From positions 537,427 through 601,426 of the forward strand of contig NZ_CANLKR010000001.1 in assembly GCF_947491715.1 (NCBI RefSeq): a DNA stretch of 64,000 nucleotides. Reading direction: 5' to 3'. Positions 34,876 to 42,664 of the stretch are shown here, piece after piece. The DNA is from an uncultured Shewanella sp. (GTDB taxonomy: Bacteria > Pseudomonadota > Gammaproteobacteria > Enterobacterales > Shewanellaceae). A model generated the notes under the pieces. That model made no database searches. It worked only from the letters and a program-made list of their open reading frames with translations, and had not been told where the DNA came from. Position 1 is the stretch's first letter. Each line of letters opens with the position of its first letter. A program made the translations under genes and the position numbers.

Positions 34876-35565
34876 CTACTTTTTCTCGCTATTGTTAGCA
34901 TCAATAAGCATTGTAATACTTGTAATAATATTTTTATAAGACTCTTTTCTAACTTCAATATCGTCTACTTCATCAGCTAAACGTTGAGCCATTAAAATAT
35001 TGTCGTTTATAACTGGTTGTTTAAAATATTTGTTTAATTGGGTAAGTGATAACTTGTGAACATCTAAAAATGTTTTAGTAATGTATGCACTAATCCCACC
35101 TCCAATTGCAGATATAGCTGCGCCAGCTACTACATTATCAGTACCTGTATCATTTAAAATGAAAGCACCGCCCCAAAAAATAAATCCCATTCCAAGGAAC
35201 ATCGAAACAATTGCAAAAACAAATGACCAACTTGCCCTAGTTCTTGTCTCTTGCTGATATTTCTCAATTTGCTTGCTATACAAGTTAAATAAGCGCCCCA
35301 TCACCAAAGCATTTTGATTATCTTCAACGACCTTTTTAACCTGCTTAGTGGCTTCCTTTAGAGTGTCATGCTTATCTTTTAATTGACTAATTTCAGATGA
35401 GAGGGGGTAAGTTGAAAGTTCAAACGCAGCTTTTTCCGCCTTTTCAACTTTTTCTGAATTGGACTTGGACTTTACATAATCAAGAACCAATTTCAAAACA
35501 ATCGTGACAGCCATTGCCACAACAATAAGTGGCTTATCACCTAAACTTTCAATTATGGTACTCAT
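34876..35565 (-). CDS. Two-TM membrane protein (TRADD-N-associated-TM-like)
   Basis: 229 residues: an N-terminal hydrophobic segment (about 11-28), a Lys/Glu-rich coiled coil (about 35-95), then two membrane helices (SFVFAIVSMFLGMGFIFWG and an Ala/Gly-rich AGAAISAIGGGISAYITKTF). A C-terminal helical tail (DVHKLSLTQLNKYFKQPVIN onward) follows. This layout recalls the 2-TM domain found with TRADD-N-type domains in predicted bacterial conflict systems; certainty is moderate. It lies in the cassette array between an attC-type site and repeat A. Confidence 0.6.
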   Translation of the reverse strand: MSTIIESLGDKPLIVVAMAVTIVLKLVLDYVKSKSNSEKVEKAEKAAFELSTYPLSSEISQLKDKHDTLKEATKQVKKVVEDNQNALVMGRLFNLYSKQIEKYQQETRTRASWSFVFAIVSMFLGMGFIFWGGAFILNDTGTDNVVAGAAISAIGGGISAYITKTFLDVHKLSLTQLNKYFKQPVINDNILMAQRLADEVDDIEVRKESYKNIITSITMLIDANNSEKK

Positions 35566-35603
35566 CTAATTTTATATCCATATTAATAGGGTAAAACTGG
35601 TAG

Positions 35604-35881
35604 CTAACAGCTTATTCAGCAGCAGGATAATCTTCCAGACTGCTGATTCCTTTTTTAAAACACATCACTAGGCTAGATTACACCGCTAACCCATTGTTGT
35701 AAAATGATTATCAATCAACTCTTTTCAACAACAAACAATCCCTTTGCTAAACTATTTATCAATAAGAGATCAAAAAAACATGAAGCAGTGTTTACGAGGT
35801 CCGCATATCACTTTTTAACATTTAACTAAAAATTGAACTATATCAATTAATTGTGAAATATTTCTACTTTATATTCAATAT
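35604..35881. repeat. Long repeat A (matches 38010-38200)
   Basis: Identity with repeat B begins exactly at CTAAC (35604-35608) and covers GCAGCAGGATAATCTTCC, GCTAGATTACACCGCTAACC and GATTATCAATCAACTCTTT. It ends with AATTGTGAAATATTTC onward to 35881. Copy A has an extra segment near 35745-35845. A CAGCAG...CTGCTG hairpin is inside. Confidence 0.85.
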
Positions 35882-35887
35882 AAACTA

Positions 35888-36007
35888 TTAATAGTCAGCC
35901 ATTATTAATAGTTTAATTAACGGACTGAGAATACTGTCTTTACCAGTTAAATTTTTACCTTCTTGTAAAGATTTTAAGGCTTGTTCAAAATCAAAAGACT
36001 GAGTCAT
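35888..36007 (-). pseudogene. N-terminal fragment of an IS256-family transposase
   Basis: The 39-codon frame reads MTQSFDFEQALKSLQEGKNL then TGKDSILSPLIKLL, the characteristic N-terminus of IS256-family transposases, and stops at 35888. The DDE core is absent. A TGTCATTCTGTGTCATTT-like end upstream (about 36010-36062) is a likely IS terminus. This is a remnant that has probably replaced the recombination site of the adjacent cassette. Confidence 0.65.
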
Positions 36008-36063
36008 GTGTCATTCCTGTTTTTAACTATTTATTGTACGGAAATGACACAGAATGACGAACA

Positions 36064-36681
36064 CTACCGCCTTTCTCTCAACTGCTTTTCTAGTGTACGA
36101 GAAGTTGAAAGAATTGCATTGATAGCCGTTGCAATGGTTTGAAGATCAAACTCCTCTCCTCGAAATTTAAAAACATTTCGGGTTGGATCAAACCAACGCA
36201 TTAATCCTAATTTAGCAGGGCCAACGATTGTATTAGCTGGCCCAATGATATCACTTACAATAACTCTATTTGTATTATTATTTCTCCAATGATCTAGACG
36301 TTCATCGTAATGCTCTAAGTGATCACGTAATGTCCTTTGTTTTAACGGGTTTGAATCATCTAAATCATACTCTCCCTTCAAAACTCTTCCCCTTACAACT
36401 TTGTCGTTCTGTTGTAAGCGGCTTTCATATTCTTCATCGGTTTCTCTCTTTTTTTGTCTGAACTGTGGAGGCCAGATAATTCTAGATACGTTACTAGCAT
36501 GTGTTAAAAAACTATGAATTTGTCTAAATACTTCAGAATGATAGAAATTAGATTCTTCTTTTTCTAAGTCACCTTTATTAGTTTGTTGTAATGCATGGTT
36601 CAGGTACTTGATTGCTGCAAGAGCAAACTCACACTGTTTTTTTACCTCACTAATATAAACACCCTTTAAGAAATCATCCAT
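36064..36681 (-). CDS. HEPN-like protein in a cassette
   Basis: 205 residues, all-helical by eye, no signal peptide. The segment RTLRDHLEHYDERLDHW contains R-x4-H (RDHLEH), the pattern of HEPN ribonucleases. It lies after a variable charged insertion (about 80-110). HEPN proteins are RNases or tRNA-targeting toxins in defence and toxin-antitoxin systems. No partner antitoxin is obvious beside it. It sits directly upstream of the IS256 remnant in transcription order, and attC1 precedes it. Confidence 0.6.
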   Translation of the reverse strand: MDDFLKGVYISEVKKQCEFALAAIKYLNHALQQTNKGDLEKEESNFYHSEVFRQIHSFLTHASNVSRIIWPPQFRQKKRETDEEYESRLQQNDKVVRGRVLKGEYDLDDSNPLKQRTLRDHLEHYDERLDHWRNNNTNRVIVSDIIGPANTIVGPAKLGLMRWFDPTRNVFKFRGEEFDLQTIATAINAILSTSRTLEKQLRERR

Positions 36682-36708
36682 CTATCATGTTTACTCCATT
36701 GTGAAACC

Positions 36709-36773
36709 GCATAACGCTGCCAACAAAGGCCGAGCGTCTTTTGCGCAAGCGACTTTGCTTGGCCTTGTTATAA
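36709..36773 (-). repeat. Integron attC-type recombination site 1
   Basis: On the plus strand the site runs GCATAAC (36709-36715) to GTTATAA (36767-36773). AACAAAGGCC near the left end pairs with GGCCTTGTT near the right end with one bulge, and the centre is GC-rich. The right end stands 3 bp from the stop codon of the 36777 gene, as expected in a gene cassette. Confidence 0.8.
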
Positions 36774-36776
36774 GTT

Positions 36777-37013
36777 TTACATGCGAGTAGTTGGATCACG
36801 TTTAAGCTCCCCTAAAAAATACTCATACGCCTTGGATTCATTGGTGAAGCTCTTTTCACCAGTTCTTTGCCCGCGCTCCGAATAATAGACAAACCATTTA
36901 CCCGACTCTTCCGACAGGCAATACTTTTCACTGGGCAGGCCGCCATTTAAAGAATACGCTTGAGAGGTTATGCCGAGATTCCTTAATTGTATTTTTAATT
37001 CATCGATATTCAT
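36777..37013 (-). CDS. Small immunity-like cassette protein
   Basis: A 78-residue protein whose pattern YSLNGGLPSEKYCLSEESGK then WFVYYSERGQRTGEKSF matches small alpha/beta proteins commonly seen in cassettes and as immunity partners of polymorphic toxins. No toxin gene is adjacent. It forms a minimal cassette between the attC-type sites at 36709-36773 and 37025-37124. Confidence 0.65.
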   Translation of the reverse strand: MNIDELKIQLRNLGITSQAYSLNGGLPSEKYCLSEESGKWFVYYSERGQRTGEKSFTNESKAYEYFLGELKRDPTTRM

Positions 37014-37024
37014 TCTTGGCTTAC

Positions 37025-37124
37025 TTATAACGCCCGGTTAATGTGTGAGCCAATGCTGGCGGGCGATTTGCGCAGCAAATGGCGTGACGGCTTTGGTGAA
37101 TCACAATTTAACCGCTTGTTAGAG
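37025..37124 (-). repeat. Integron attC-type recombination site 2
   Basis: The site runs from TTATAAC (37025-37031) to GTTAGAG (37118-37124), 100 bp. CGGTTAA (37035-37041) pairs perfectly with TTAACCG (37108-37114), and the centre has an ATTTGC-GCA-GCAAAT hairpin. The right end directly abuts the stop codon (37125-37127) of the next gene. This is a textbook cassette layout. Confidence 0.85.
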
Positions 37125-37979
37125 TTACCTGTGCACCTGTACTATTTTTACATGCTCTTTAGGTGTTTTAATATTTATATTATTTAATGACATTTTTATG
37201 GTGTCTTTGAGATTATCTTCATCATGAGCTGCTATAAACATTGCTCGAAGAAAATAAAAATATGCAGACTCTTCACCTGTAAAATTATAAGAGTAACGGT
37301 TATCAGAATATAGCTCGATAACAAATTCACAAATACCTTTCTCTTTTTTAGGGTATACCTCATTGAAGTATAAGCCTGTAATGGAAGCTCCATATTTACT
37401 ATCAGACTTAAGTTGAGATTTTAAATCTATGATATCAATGCACGCACTATATAACTCTTTCGCCTTAACATTGTTTAATAGAAGATCTGCAACCTCAATT
37501 GCTTTAGTTACATCTGACAATGAAGGTACAACATATTCATGCTCTACTTTATTTCTTAAAGCACGTACTTCAGATACTAATATAGAAGGAGCAAGCCCGA
37601 GAGCACAAAAAACTTTTAAGCTTTTGGGAACAATTCTTTGTTGGCTTTCATCTAAAACTTCATTGCAAAAATTTATTAAATTTGGGTCAGTGGAGCTGGA
37701 GTCGATATTAAGACTTTTTAATGTCGATTCTACGAGGCAATCAATGCTTCGTTTGGCATTAGACAATGCATTTATAAGACTTTTATCATCCCCATTTTTC
37801 AGATCAGATTTCGCATATTTTAAATAGGTATCTGGAGATACAGGAAAAGCATATTCAAAATTTATATTATCGTGATAACCAATAGCTAAATTTGTAAAGT
37901 CTACTTTTGATATTTCAAATAATTCTTCTAACGAAGAAACATTTATATCTTTTTTTTTACTAGCTGATGACTCAGACAT
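37125..37979 (-). CDS. HEPN-like cassette protein
   Basis: The 284-residue protein has a charged N-terminus, then a helical central domain with VSEVRALRNKVEHEYVVPS. RNKVEH is the RNxxxH signature of HEPN domains. The C-terminal ~110 residues are alpha/beta (FVIELYSDNRYSYNFTGEES). HEPN domains act as RNases in phage defence and toxin systems. It is bounded by repeat B upstream and attC2 downstream. Confidence 0.65.
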   Translation of the reverse strand: MSESSASKKKDINVSSLEELFEISKVDFTNLAIGYHDNINFEYAFPVSPDTYLKYAKSDLKNGDDKSLINALSNAKRSIDCLVESTLKSLNIDSSSTDPNLINFCNEVLDESQQRIVPKSLKVFCALGLAPSILVSEVRALRNKVEHEYVVPSLSDVTKAIEVADLLLNNVKAKELYSACIDIIDLKSQLKSDSKYGASITGLYFNEVYPKKEKGICEFVIELYSDNRYSYNFTGEESAYFYFLRAMFIAAHDEDNLKDTIKMSLNNINIKTPKEHVKIVQVHR

Positions 37980-38009
37980 TAAATGTAATTTCCATATTGG
38001 GTGGTAACT

Positions 38010-38200
38010 CTAACAGCTTATCCAACAGCAGCAGGATAATCTTCCAGAATGCTGATTCCTTTTTTAAAACAGAACATTAGGCTAGATTACACCGCTAACC
38101 CATTGTTTACAATGATTATCAATCAACTCTTTCTTAACATTCTAACTGAAAATTTAGTTAGAATGTTAATTGTGAAATATTTCTACTTTATATTCAATAT
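38010..38200. repeat. Long repeat B (matches 35604-35881)
   Basis: Copy B begins at CTAAC (38010-38014), exactly where identity with copy A starts. The gene-side sequence differs: A reads GGTAG before the core, B reads GTAACT. It lies at the upstream end of the cassette run. A perfect 14-bp stem (TTAACATTCTAACT 38134-38147 with AGTTAGAATGTTAA 38156-38169, 8-nt loop) is present only here. Confidence 0.85.
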
Positions 38201-38410
38201 TATCGCAGCATTGAGTAGTGCTATTCGAATTGAAACTAAAAACCCAACTCGAAGAAACACATTGCTTTAATGCTTTTCAAATCAGTGTGAATGCATCTGT
38301 ATGCCTTCGGCTTCAAGGCGAAAACCATGAAATGGCTGCTATGAGCGACAAATAAGGACATTTGGCTGGCACTTAGGCAAGGATGCCATTTGAAGTCGCA
38401 GAGCGCCCAG

Positions 38411-38554
38411 GGCCAAAATTGTTCCCAACAATTTAAGGCATTCTCCGCTATCCATGCAGGTCAGATGGGTTTACAGCGTGCTACAGAGGTATTTGCACAA
38501 CAGCCTGCGGCAGCAATTGATATAGCTGAATTAATGCAATCCAAACACACTTAA
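38411..38554 (+). pseudogene. C-terminal remnant of a small protein
   Basis: An open segment with no start reads FKAFSAIHAGQMGLQRATEV then FAQQPAAAIDIAELMQSKHT, stopping at 38552-38554. It looks like a genuine protein tail of a small helical family. The frame is closed upstream by TGA at 38342-38344. A shorter relative of its middle part (VFAQEPAA) recurs near 40016. Confidence 0.45.
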
Positions 38555-38662
38555 TCAATGCCAAATAAATCCAAATATAAAATGTTATCAGCTTTCATTT
38601 GAAAGCTTACACACGTTGGGCGTCATGATGGTTATGAAGGGGGAAGGTATACATTGATTGTT

Positions 38663-39316
38663 TCAGTATGCATACCATAAATCTAATTCATAAAACTGAT
38701 TTACAAGGTATATTGCTAGAGTTGTAACTAATATGGAACTCATAAATACAGGAACGATACTTGGTTTATATATGAGGGTTTTATATTGGGTCCCCAGAAA
38801 GCAGAAGTGAAATTTTAGACATTTATTTGTATAGCTTATTATCCAAGACTCAGTTTTATATTTTCTATCGTATTGTAAAAAACTAAAAAGCTGTAATAAG
38901 GAATGCTTTCCATAGGCAGATTGAAGTAATTCTATATCATAATGTAAATTAGAAGTGCCTATATTTTTATAGTAAATTTTGATTCCATCTTTTATTTTTT
39001 TTACCGAGATGACTTGATGTTCATTGGCATTAGATTCAAACTCTAAATTTTTTTCCCAATCACCCCTTTTATAAAAAAATATATTGTTTCCGTCTCGATA
39101 AAAAATATATGAAATAGGGAGGAATTTTATTTTATATTTCCATACAATTAGAGAAATTTGAATGGCTGCTATGTAAGCCACAATTTCTAGCTGATAGACA
39201 TAATAAATGAAATACTCAATAACAGAGGCTATAAAACCAATGATTACAAGGATGAAAAGATCTATAATATATGTGTGATGCTTTGACACTATTTTAAATT
39301 TCGATGTTGAAATCAA
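38663..39316 (-). CDS. Hypothetical multi-pass membrane protein
   Basis: 217 residues with two adjacent N-terminal membrane helices (about 16-60), a soluble beta-rich middle domain (FYRDGNNIFFYKRGDWEKNL) and a C-terminal helix (about 185-205). The start is TTG at 39316, behind GAGGGAAG. The gene is very AT-rich compared with core genes here, which suggests recent acquisition. No family was recognised. Confidence 0.6.
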   Translation of the reverse strand: MISTSKFKIVSKHHTYIIDLFILVIIGFIASVIEYFIYYVYQLEIVAYIAAIQISLIVWKYKIKFLPISYIFYRDGNNIFFYKRGDWEKNLEFESNANEHQVISVKKIKDGIKIYYKNIGTSNLHYDIELLQSAYGKHSLLQLFSFLQYDRKYKTESWIISYTNKCLKFHFCFLGTQYKTLIYKPSIVPVFMSSILVTTLAIYLVNQFYELDLWYAY

Positions 39317-39560
39317 ATTTAACTTCCCTCAAGTGAGTTCAAACTCTTAGTGACTACCATATAGTTATTATTAATTAACAATATTGCTATAATATTACAA
39401 GGTAGTAAGACAAAAAGTCAATTAAATTAATATTTTCAATGTGTTGGTTAAGTTGTTTATTTTTTAGATGTTAAAATTTGCGCACTTATTCGAAGAAACA
39501 CACTGCTTTTGCTTTTAAGGAGCACCATCGAAGTTACCGAAATAAAGCATTGAAAATATC

Positions 39561-39752
39561 GTGAGTGTGAGCATGGATGCTCACCTAGTTTTCGCGGGGC
39601 AGGATGCTCCATCGGAAACGGTAGAGTATTTTCCAATGAAGTATGAGGATAATAACTTCGTTTGGGGCAGCAGGGTGATCAAAGAGGGCGAAGGCCATTA
39701 CCATGGCCTCTTTGAGCGAGAGACATCGGATGTCGAACTGGCCTTTAGATAA
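39561..39752 (+). CDS. Doubtful 63-codon ORF in decayed region
   Basis: A plus-strand frame from GTG 39561 reads MSVSMDAHLVFAGQDAP and ends ERETSDVELAFR. The first part lies over a GTGAGCATGGATGCTCAC hairpin. Surrounding DNA is repeat-rich and decayed. It is more likely a relic than an active gene. Confidence 0.25.
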   Translation: MSVSMDAHLVFAGQDAPSETVEYFPMKYEDNNFVWGSRVIKEGEGHYHGLFERETSDVELAFR

Positions 39753-39787
39753 GGATATTATTTGCTGTAGATCCCCTTTTGGCCCAG

Positions 39788-39858
39788 TGTGGATGGGAGT
39801 CCACGACCTTTCATTAAGCGAAGCTTAATACTCTAATCCCAGTGTGAGTGGACACTCA
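39788..39858. repeat. 71-bp repeat with inner palindrome, copy 1
   Basis: TGTGGATGGGAGTCCACGAC is followed by CTTTCATTAAGCGAAGCTTA and a CCCAGTGTGAGTGG tail. It contains the ATTAAGC-GAA-GCTTAAT hairpin. Copy 2 is at 40150-40220; the central 30 bp are identical. Confidence 0.88.
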
Positions 39859-40149
39859 CGACCTTAGCCTGCGTGAACAATAAATACCAAGAAGGTCATG
39901 ATCACAAGTACACTGCTTTAATGCTTTCAACCCAGTGTGAATATAAAAATAACCATCGGAAATAGGGATATTTTCGTTTGAGCCTATAGGGATATATTCA
40001 CGGCGAGTTATTTTTGTATTTGCACAAGAGCCTGCCGCAGGCAATGTTAGTCAAGAAGGCTACGGTTTCAATAATACATAAGCTAATCATTAATAGGGTC
40101 TTTATTTGAATCAAAAAAGACCCATTGGAAAATGGGCCTTATTATTGAA

Positions 40150-40220
40150 TGTGGATTAAAATCCACGACCTTTCATTAAGCGAAGCTTAATATCCTAAGC
40201 CCAGCGTGAGTGGCTACTCA
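40150..40220. repeat. 71-bp repeat with inner palindrome, copy 2
   Basis: Same orientation as copy 1, 362 bp apart. It ends about 10 bp before the stop codon of the ribonuclease HI gene. Such short palindromic repeats resemble REP-type elements. Confidence 0.88.
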
Positions 40221-40229
40221 TGTTCATTC

Positions 40230-40988
40230 CTACCCTGTACGCAAACTCAGCAAGTGCGGAATATCCAATGGTTTATCATAACGACTCAATTGCGGGTTTT
40301 TCTGCTCAATGGCATAAATCGACATGCGATCGGCCAGTTCATTGCCTTCGATGCCAATGTGAGCGGCAACGTGTTTTATAGTGAGTGATTCTTTGAGTTT
40401 ATTGTATAGGGCATAAGCTTGCTGAATGATCTCAAGATTTTTAATGTCGCCCGCTTTTTGTCGTTTCCAGCCTTTGGCCTTCCAGCCTGATGCCCATTGG
40501 GTGATGCAGTTTATGGAGTATTGGGAATCACTTAATATTTGCACCGATTGCTTAGCGTCGATGGCCGCTTTGGCCAGCAATAGGGCTTGATGAAGGGCAT
40601 TGAGCTCGGCAGAATTGTTGGTGCCATTGGCCTCATATAAACCGTAATACAGCGCCGATAAGTCCGCTTTATGGTAAACCGCAATACCAGAACCTGCTTC
40701 GCCAGGATTGGGCTCGCAGCCCCCATCGGTATACAAGGTGACATCAAATGCTTGATGGCTTTCTTGTATCGCGCTAGGTGTGGTCTTTATTTTCGGTGCC
40801 CTTGTGGTTTTTTTATGGGTGGTGCCTTGGCTGCTGCCTTGAGAAAAAGCGGCTTTAGCTTCGGCCTCGGTTTTAAAGGATTTGTATTGCGCCCCAGGGA
40901 AATGCTCCACCTGTTTTTTGGTTTCATCCCACTGAGTAAAAATGCCCGTTTGTCTGCCTTTCCATACTACATAATACTTTTTTGCCAT
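40230..40988 (-). CDS. Ribonuclease HI with N-terminal viroplasmin-like domain
   Basis: The N-terminal domain (KYYVVWKGRQTGIFTQWDET then KSFKTEAEAKAAF) is the hybrid-binding/viroplasmin module seen in many RNase HI proteins. After a Thr/Lys/Pro linker, the RNase H domain has DGG (TDGGCEPNPGEAG), Glu in AELNALHQAL, Asp in SDSQYSI and Asp in GNELADRMS, the complete DEDD set. It cuts the RNA of RNA-DNA hybrids. It is not the sole rnhA-type design but a full-length two-domain member of 252 residues. Confidence 0.9.
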   Translation of the reverse strand: MAKKYYVVWKGRQTGIFTQWDETKKQVEHFPGAQYKSFKTEAEAKAAFSQGSSQGTTHKKTTRAPKIKTTPSAIQESHQAFDVTLYTDGGCEPNPGEAGSGIAVYHKADLSALYYGLYEANGTNNSAELNALHQALLLAKAAIDAKQSVQILSDSQYSINCITQWASGWKAKGWKRQKAGDIKNLEIIQQAYALYNKLKESLTIKHVAAHIGIEGNELADRMSIYAIEQKNPQLSRYDKPLDIPHLLSLRTG

Positions 40989-41068
40989 GATGCTCTCTGT
41001 TAATCAATCTGTGGGGTCAATATTGGCTGATCTTGGATCAAATAATGCCAATTTTAATAATCGTTATG

Positions 41069-42448
41069 CTAAGTCAGTGGGGTTAATGCATGCTTAGGAT
41101 CATCTTTAAGTAATGCGGCCAGTTGCAAAATACCTTGTTGAAAATGGTGTTCATCATCGATGGCCATTAAAGACAAGCGAATGTATTCCTGATTTGATTT
41201 TGCCGATGAGTCCGGTGAAACCAAAGATCCTGACGTAAAAAAACGGCCATGGCTGATCAATATTTGCCTGTCTTGGGTCTCCATCATTAGAGTGTCGCCA
41301 TGCCACTTATGGGGCAGGGCGAGCCAGATATGGTAACTGGTATCATGGCTATAATGGCTTAAAAAAGACAAGGCCTTTTTTGTAAATGCTTGGCGTTTTC
41401 GTGCGATGTTTTTTTGCGTGTCTACCAATGTTAATGCCTCTCCTGACTCGATAAGGCATTGGGCTAGGTTAAAGGTTAATGGAGAAGCGAGCCAGATGGA
41501 TGCGCGAATACGTGCCGTCAATTTTCGAATTTCATTGCGAGGCGCCTTTAAATAGGCGCATCGCAGTGCGGGGCTAATGGCTTTGGAGAGCCCGCTAATG
41601 TGAAAGCTTTGTGTTGGAATGAAATTCGTGATGGCGGGGATCACCTCATCATTTAAAAAACCATATAAATCATCTTCTATTAACCAGGTTGAATGCGCCG
41701 CTATTATCTTTGCAATGGCCTTTCGACGCGTTAATGGCATGGTGATGGTAGTGGGATTCTGATGAGAGGGAAGAATGACCACCAACTTGATATCATGACT
41801 TGTTAATGCTTGGCTGAGCGCATCGGCTTTCATGCCTTGCTCGTCCATGGGAATGCTAATAAGGGTTAATCCGTGGAGCTGTGCAATGGATAAAATACCA
41901 GGATAAGTATATTGCTCAACGGCAATTACATCGCCGGGTTGAGTATAAGTTTGGATGAGTATGTCTAGCGCATTTTGTGCGCCATTGGTTAGCAAGATGT
42001 CTTGGGCGTGCACAACGTCTAATCCAAAGGCCCGTGCCCATTTTGCCCCGGCTTCTTTATGGGCCATATGGCCACTATGATCGGTATAGCCCAACATATC
42101 GAGGCTTAAATGCTGTGCACTTTGTCGAAAGGCGGCTTGTAATGTACTTTGGTTGTAGATTAAGCAAGGTTGAAGAATAGAATAATTATATTCTCGTTCA
42201 ATATCGGTTGCTTGTATGGCATTTTCAAGCATGGAATTAGCACAGACAAAGGTGCCTTTACCGACAAAAGAGACGACTTTTTGTTGCTCAACTAATAATG
42301 AATAGGCTTTTGCAACTGTGCTGGGTGTCGTGCTCAACTCATTTGCCAATATTCGGTGTGGAGGCAATTTAGTGTTAGCAGGGTATACACCCTCTAAAAT
42401 ACGGTTATCGATAGTTTGGGCAATGTGCCTAAACTTATTATTACTCAT
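41069..42448 (-). CDS. MocR-type PLP-dependent transcriptional regulator
   Basis: The N-terminus is a GntR winged HTH (FRHIAQTIDNRILEGVYPAN then LPPHRILANELSTTPSTVA). The rest is an aminotransferase-fold domain with LTNGAQNALDILIQTYTQPG and the PLP-Lys region SGLSKAISPALRCAYL. MocR proteins sense PLP-amino acid adducts. It is divergent from a beta-hydroxyacid dehydrogenase gene, with a paired inverted repeat between them, suggesting local regulation. Confidence 0.9.
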   Translation of the reverse strand: MSNNKFRHIAQTIDNRILEGVYPANTKLPPHRILANELSTTPSTVAKAYSLLVEQQKVVSFVGKGTFVCANSMLENAIQATDIEREYNYSILQPCLIYNQSTLQAAFRQSAQHLSLDMLGYTDHSGHMAHKEAGAKWARAFGLDVVHAQDILLTNGAQNALDILIQTYTQPGDVIAVEQYTYPGILSIAQLHGLTLISIPMDEQGMKADALSQALTSHDIKLVVILPSHQNPTTITMPLTRRKAIAKIIAAHSTWLIEDDLYGFLNDEVIPAITNFIPTQSFHISGLSKAISPALRCAYLKAPRNEIRKLTARIRASIWLASPLTFNLAQCLIESGEALTLVDTQKNIARKRQAFTKKALSFLSHYSHDTSYHIWLALPHKWHGDTLMMETQDRQILISHGRFFTSGSLVSPDSSAKSNQEYIRLSLMAIDDEHHFQQGILQLAALLKDDPKHALTPLT

Positions 42449-42518
42449 GAAGAGCAGTCCTTAAATAAACAATAAAGGGATCCGGTGTCAGTGTAAGGAG
42501 AAAAGCGCAGTAAGTAAA

Positions 42519-42560
42519 CCTATGTCAAATTGCTTATTAAATATAATTGACATAGGTCAA
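42519..42560. promoter_or_regulatory. Inverted-repeat operator between MocR gene and dehydrogenase gene
   Basis: CCTATGTCAA (42519-42528) and TTGACATAGG (42547-42556) are exact inverse copies, and TTGACATAGGTCAA (42547-42560) adds a third half-site. Location between divergent genes suggests the MocR regulator binds here. A TTGACA -35 toward the dehydrogenase overlaps it. Confidence 0.6.
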
Positions 42561-42664
42561 TATGGCCAAGTAGACTCAGTCAATATTAATCATCTGACGC
42601 TTTATACTCCTACTTTTCAATAACGGGGCATGTTAAAGCGTGAACACAGAAAGAGGCAGGGCGT

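Noticed and set aside
38049..38270. 73-codon plus-strand ORF in repeat B
   Set aside because: Runs through the hairpin and repeat; start has no ribosome site; composition follows AT-rich DNA.
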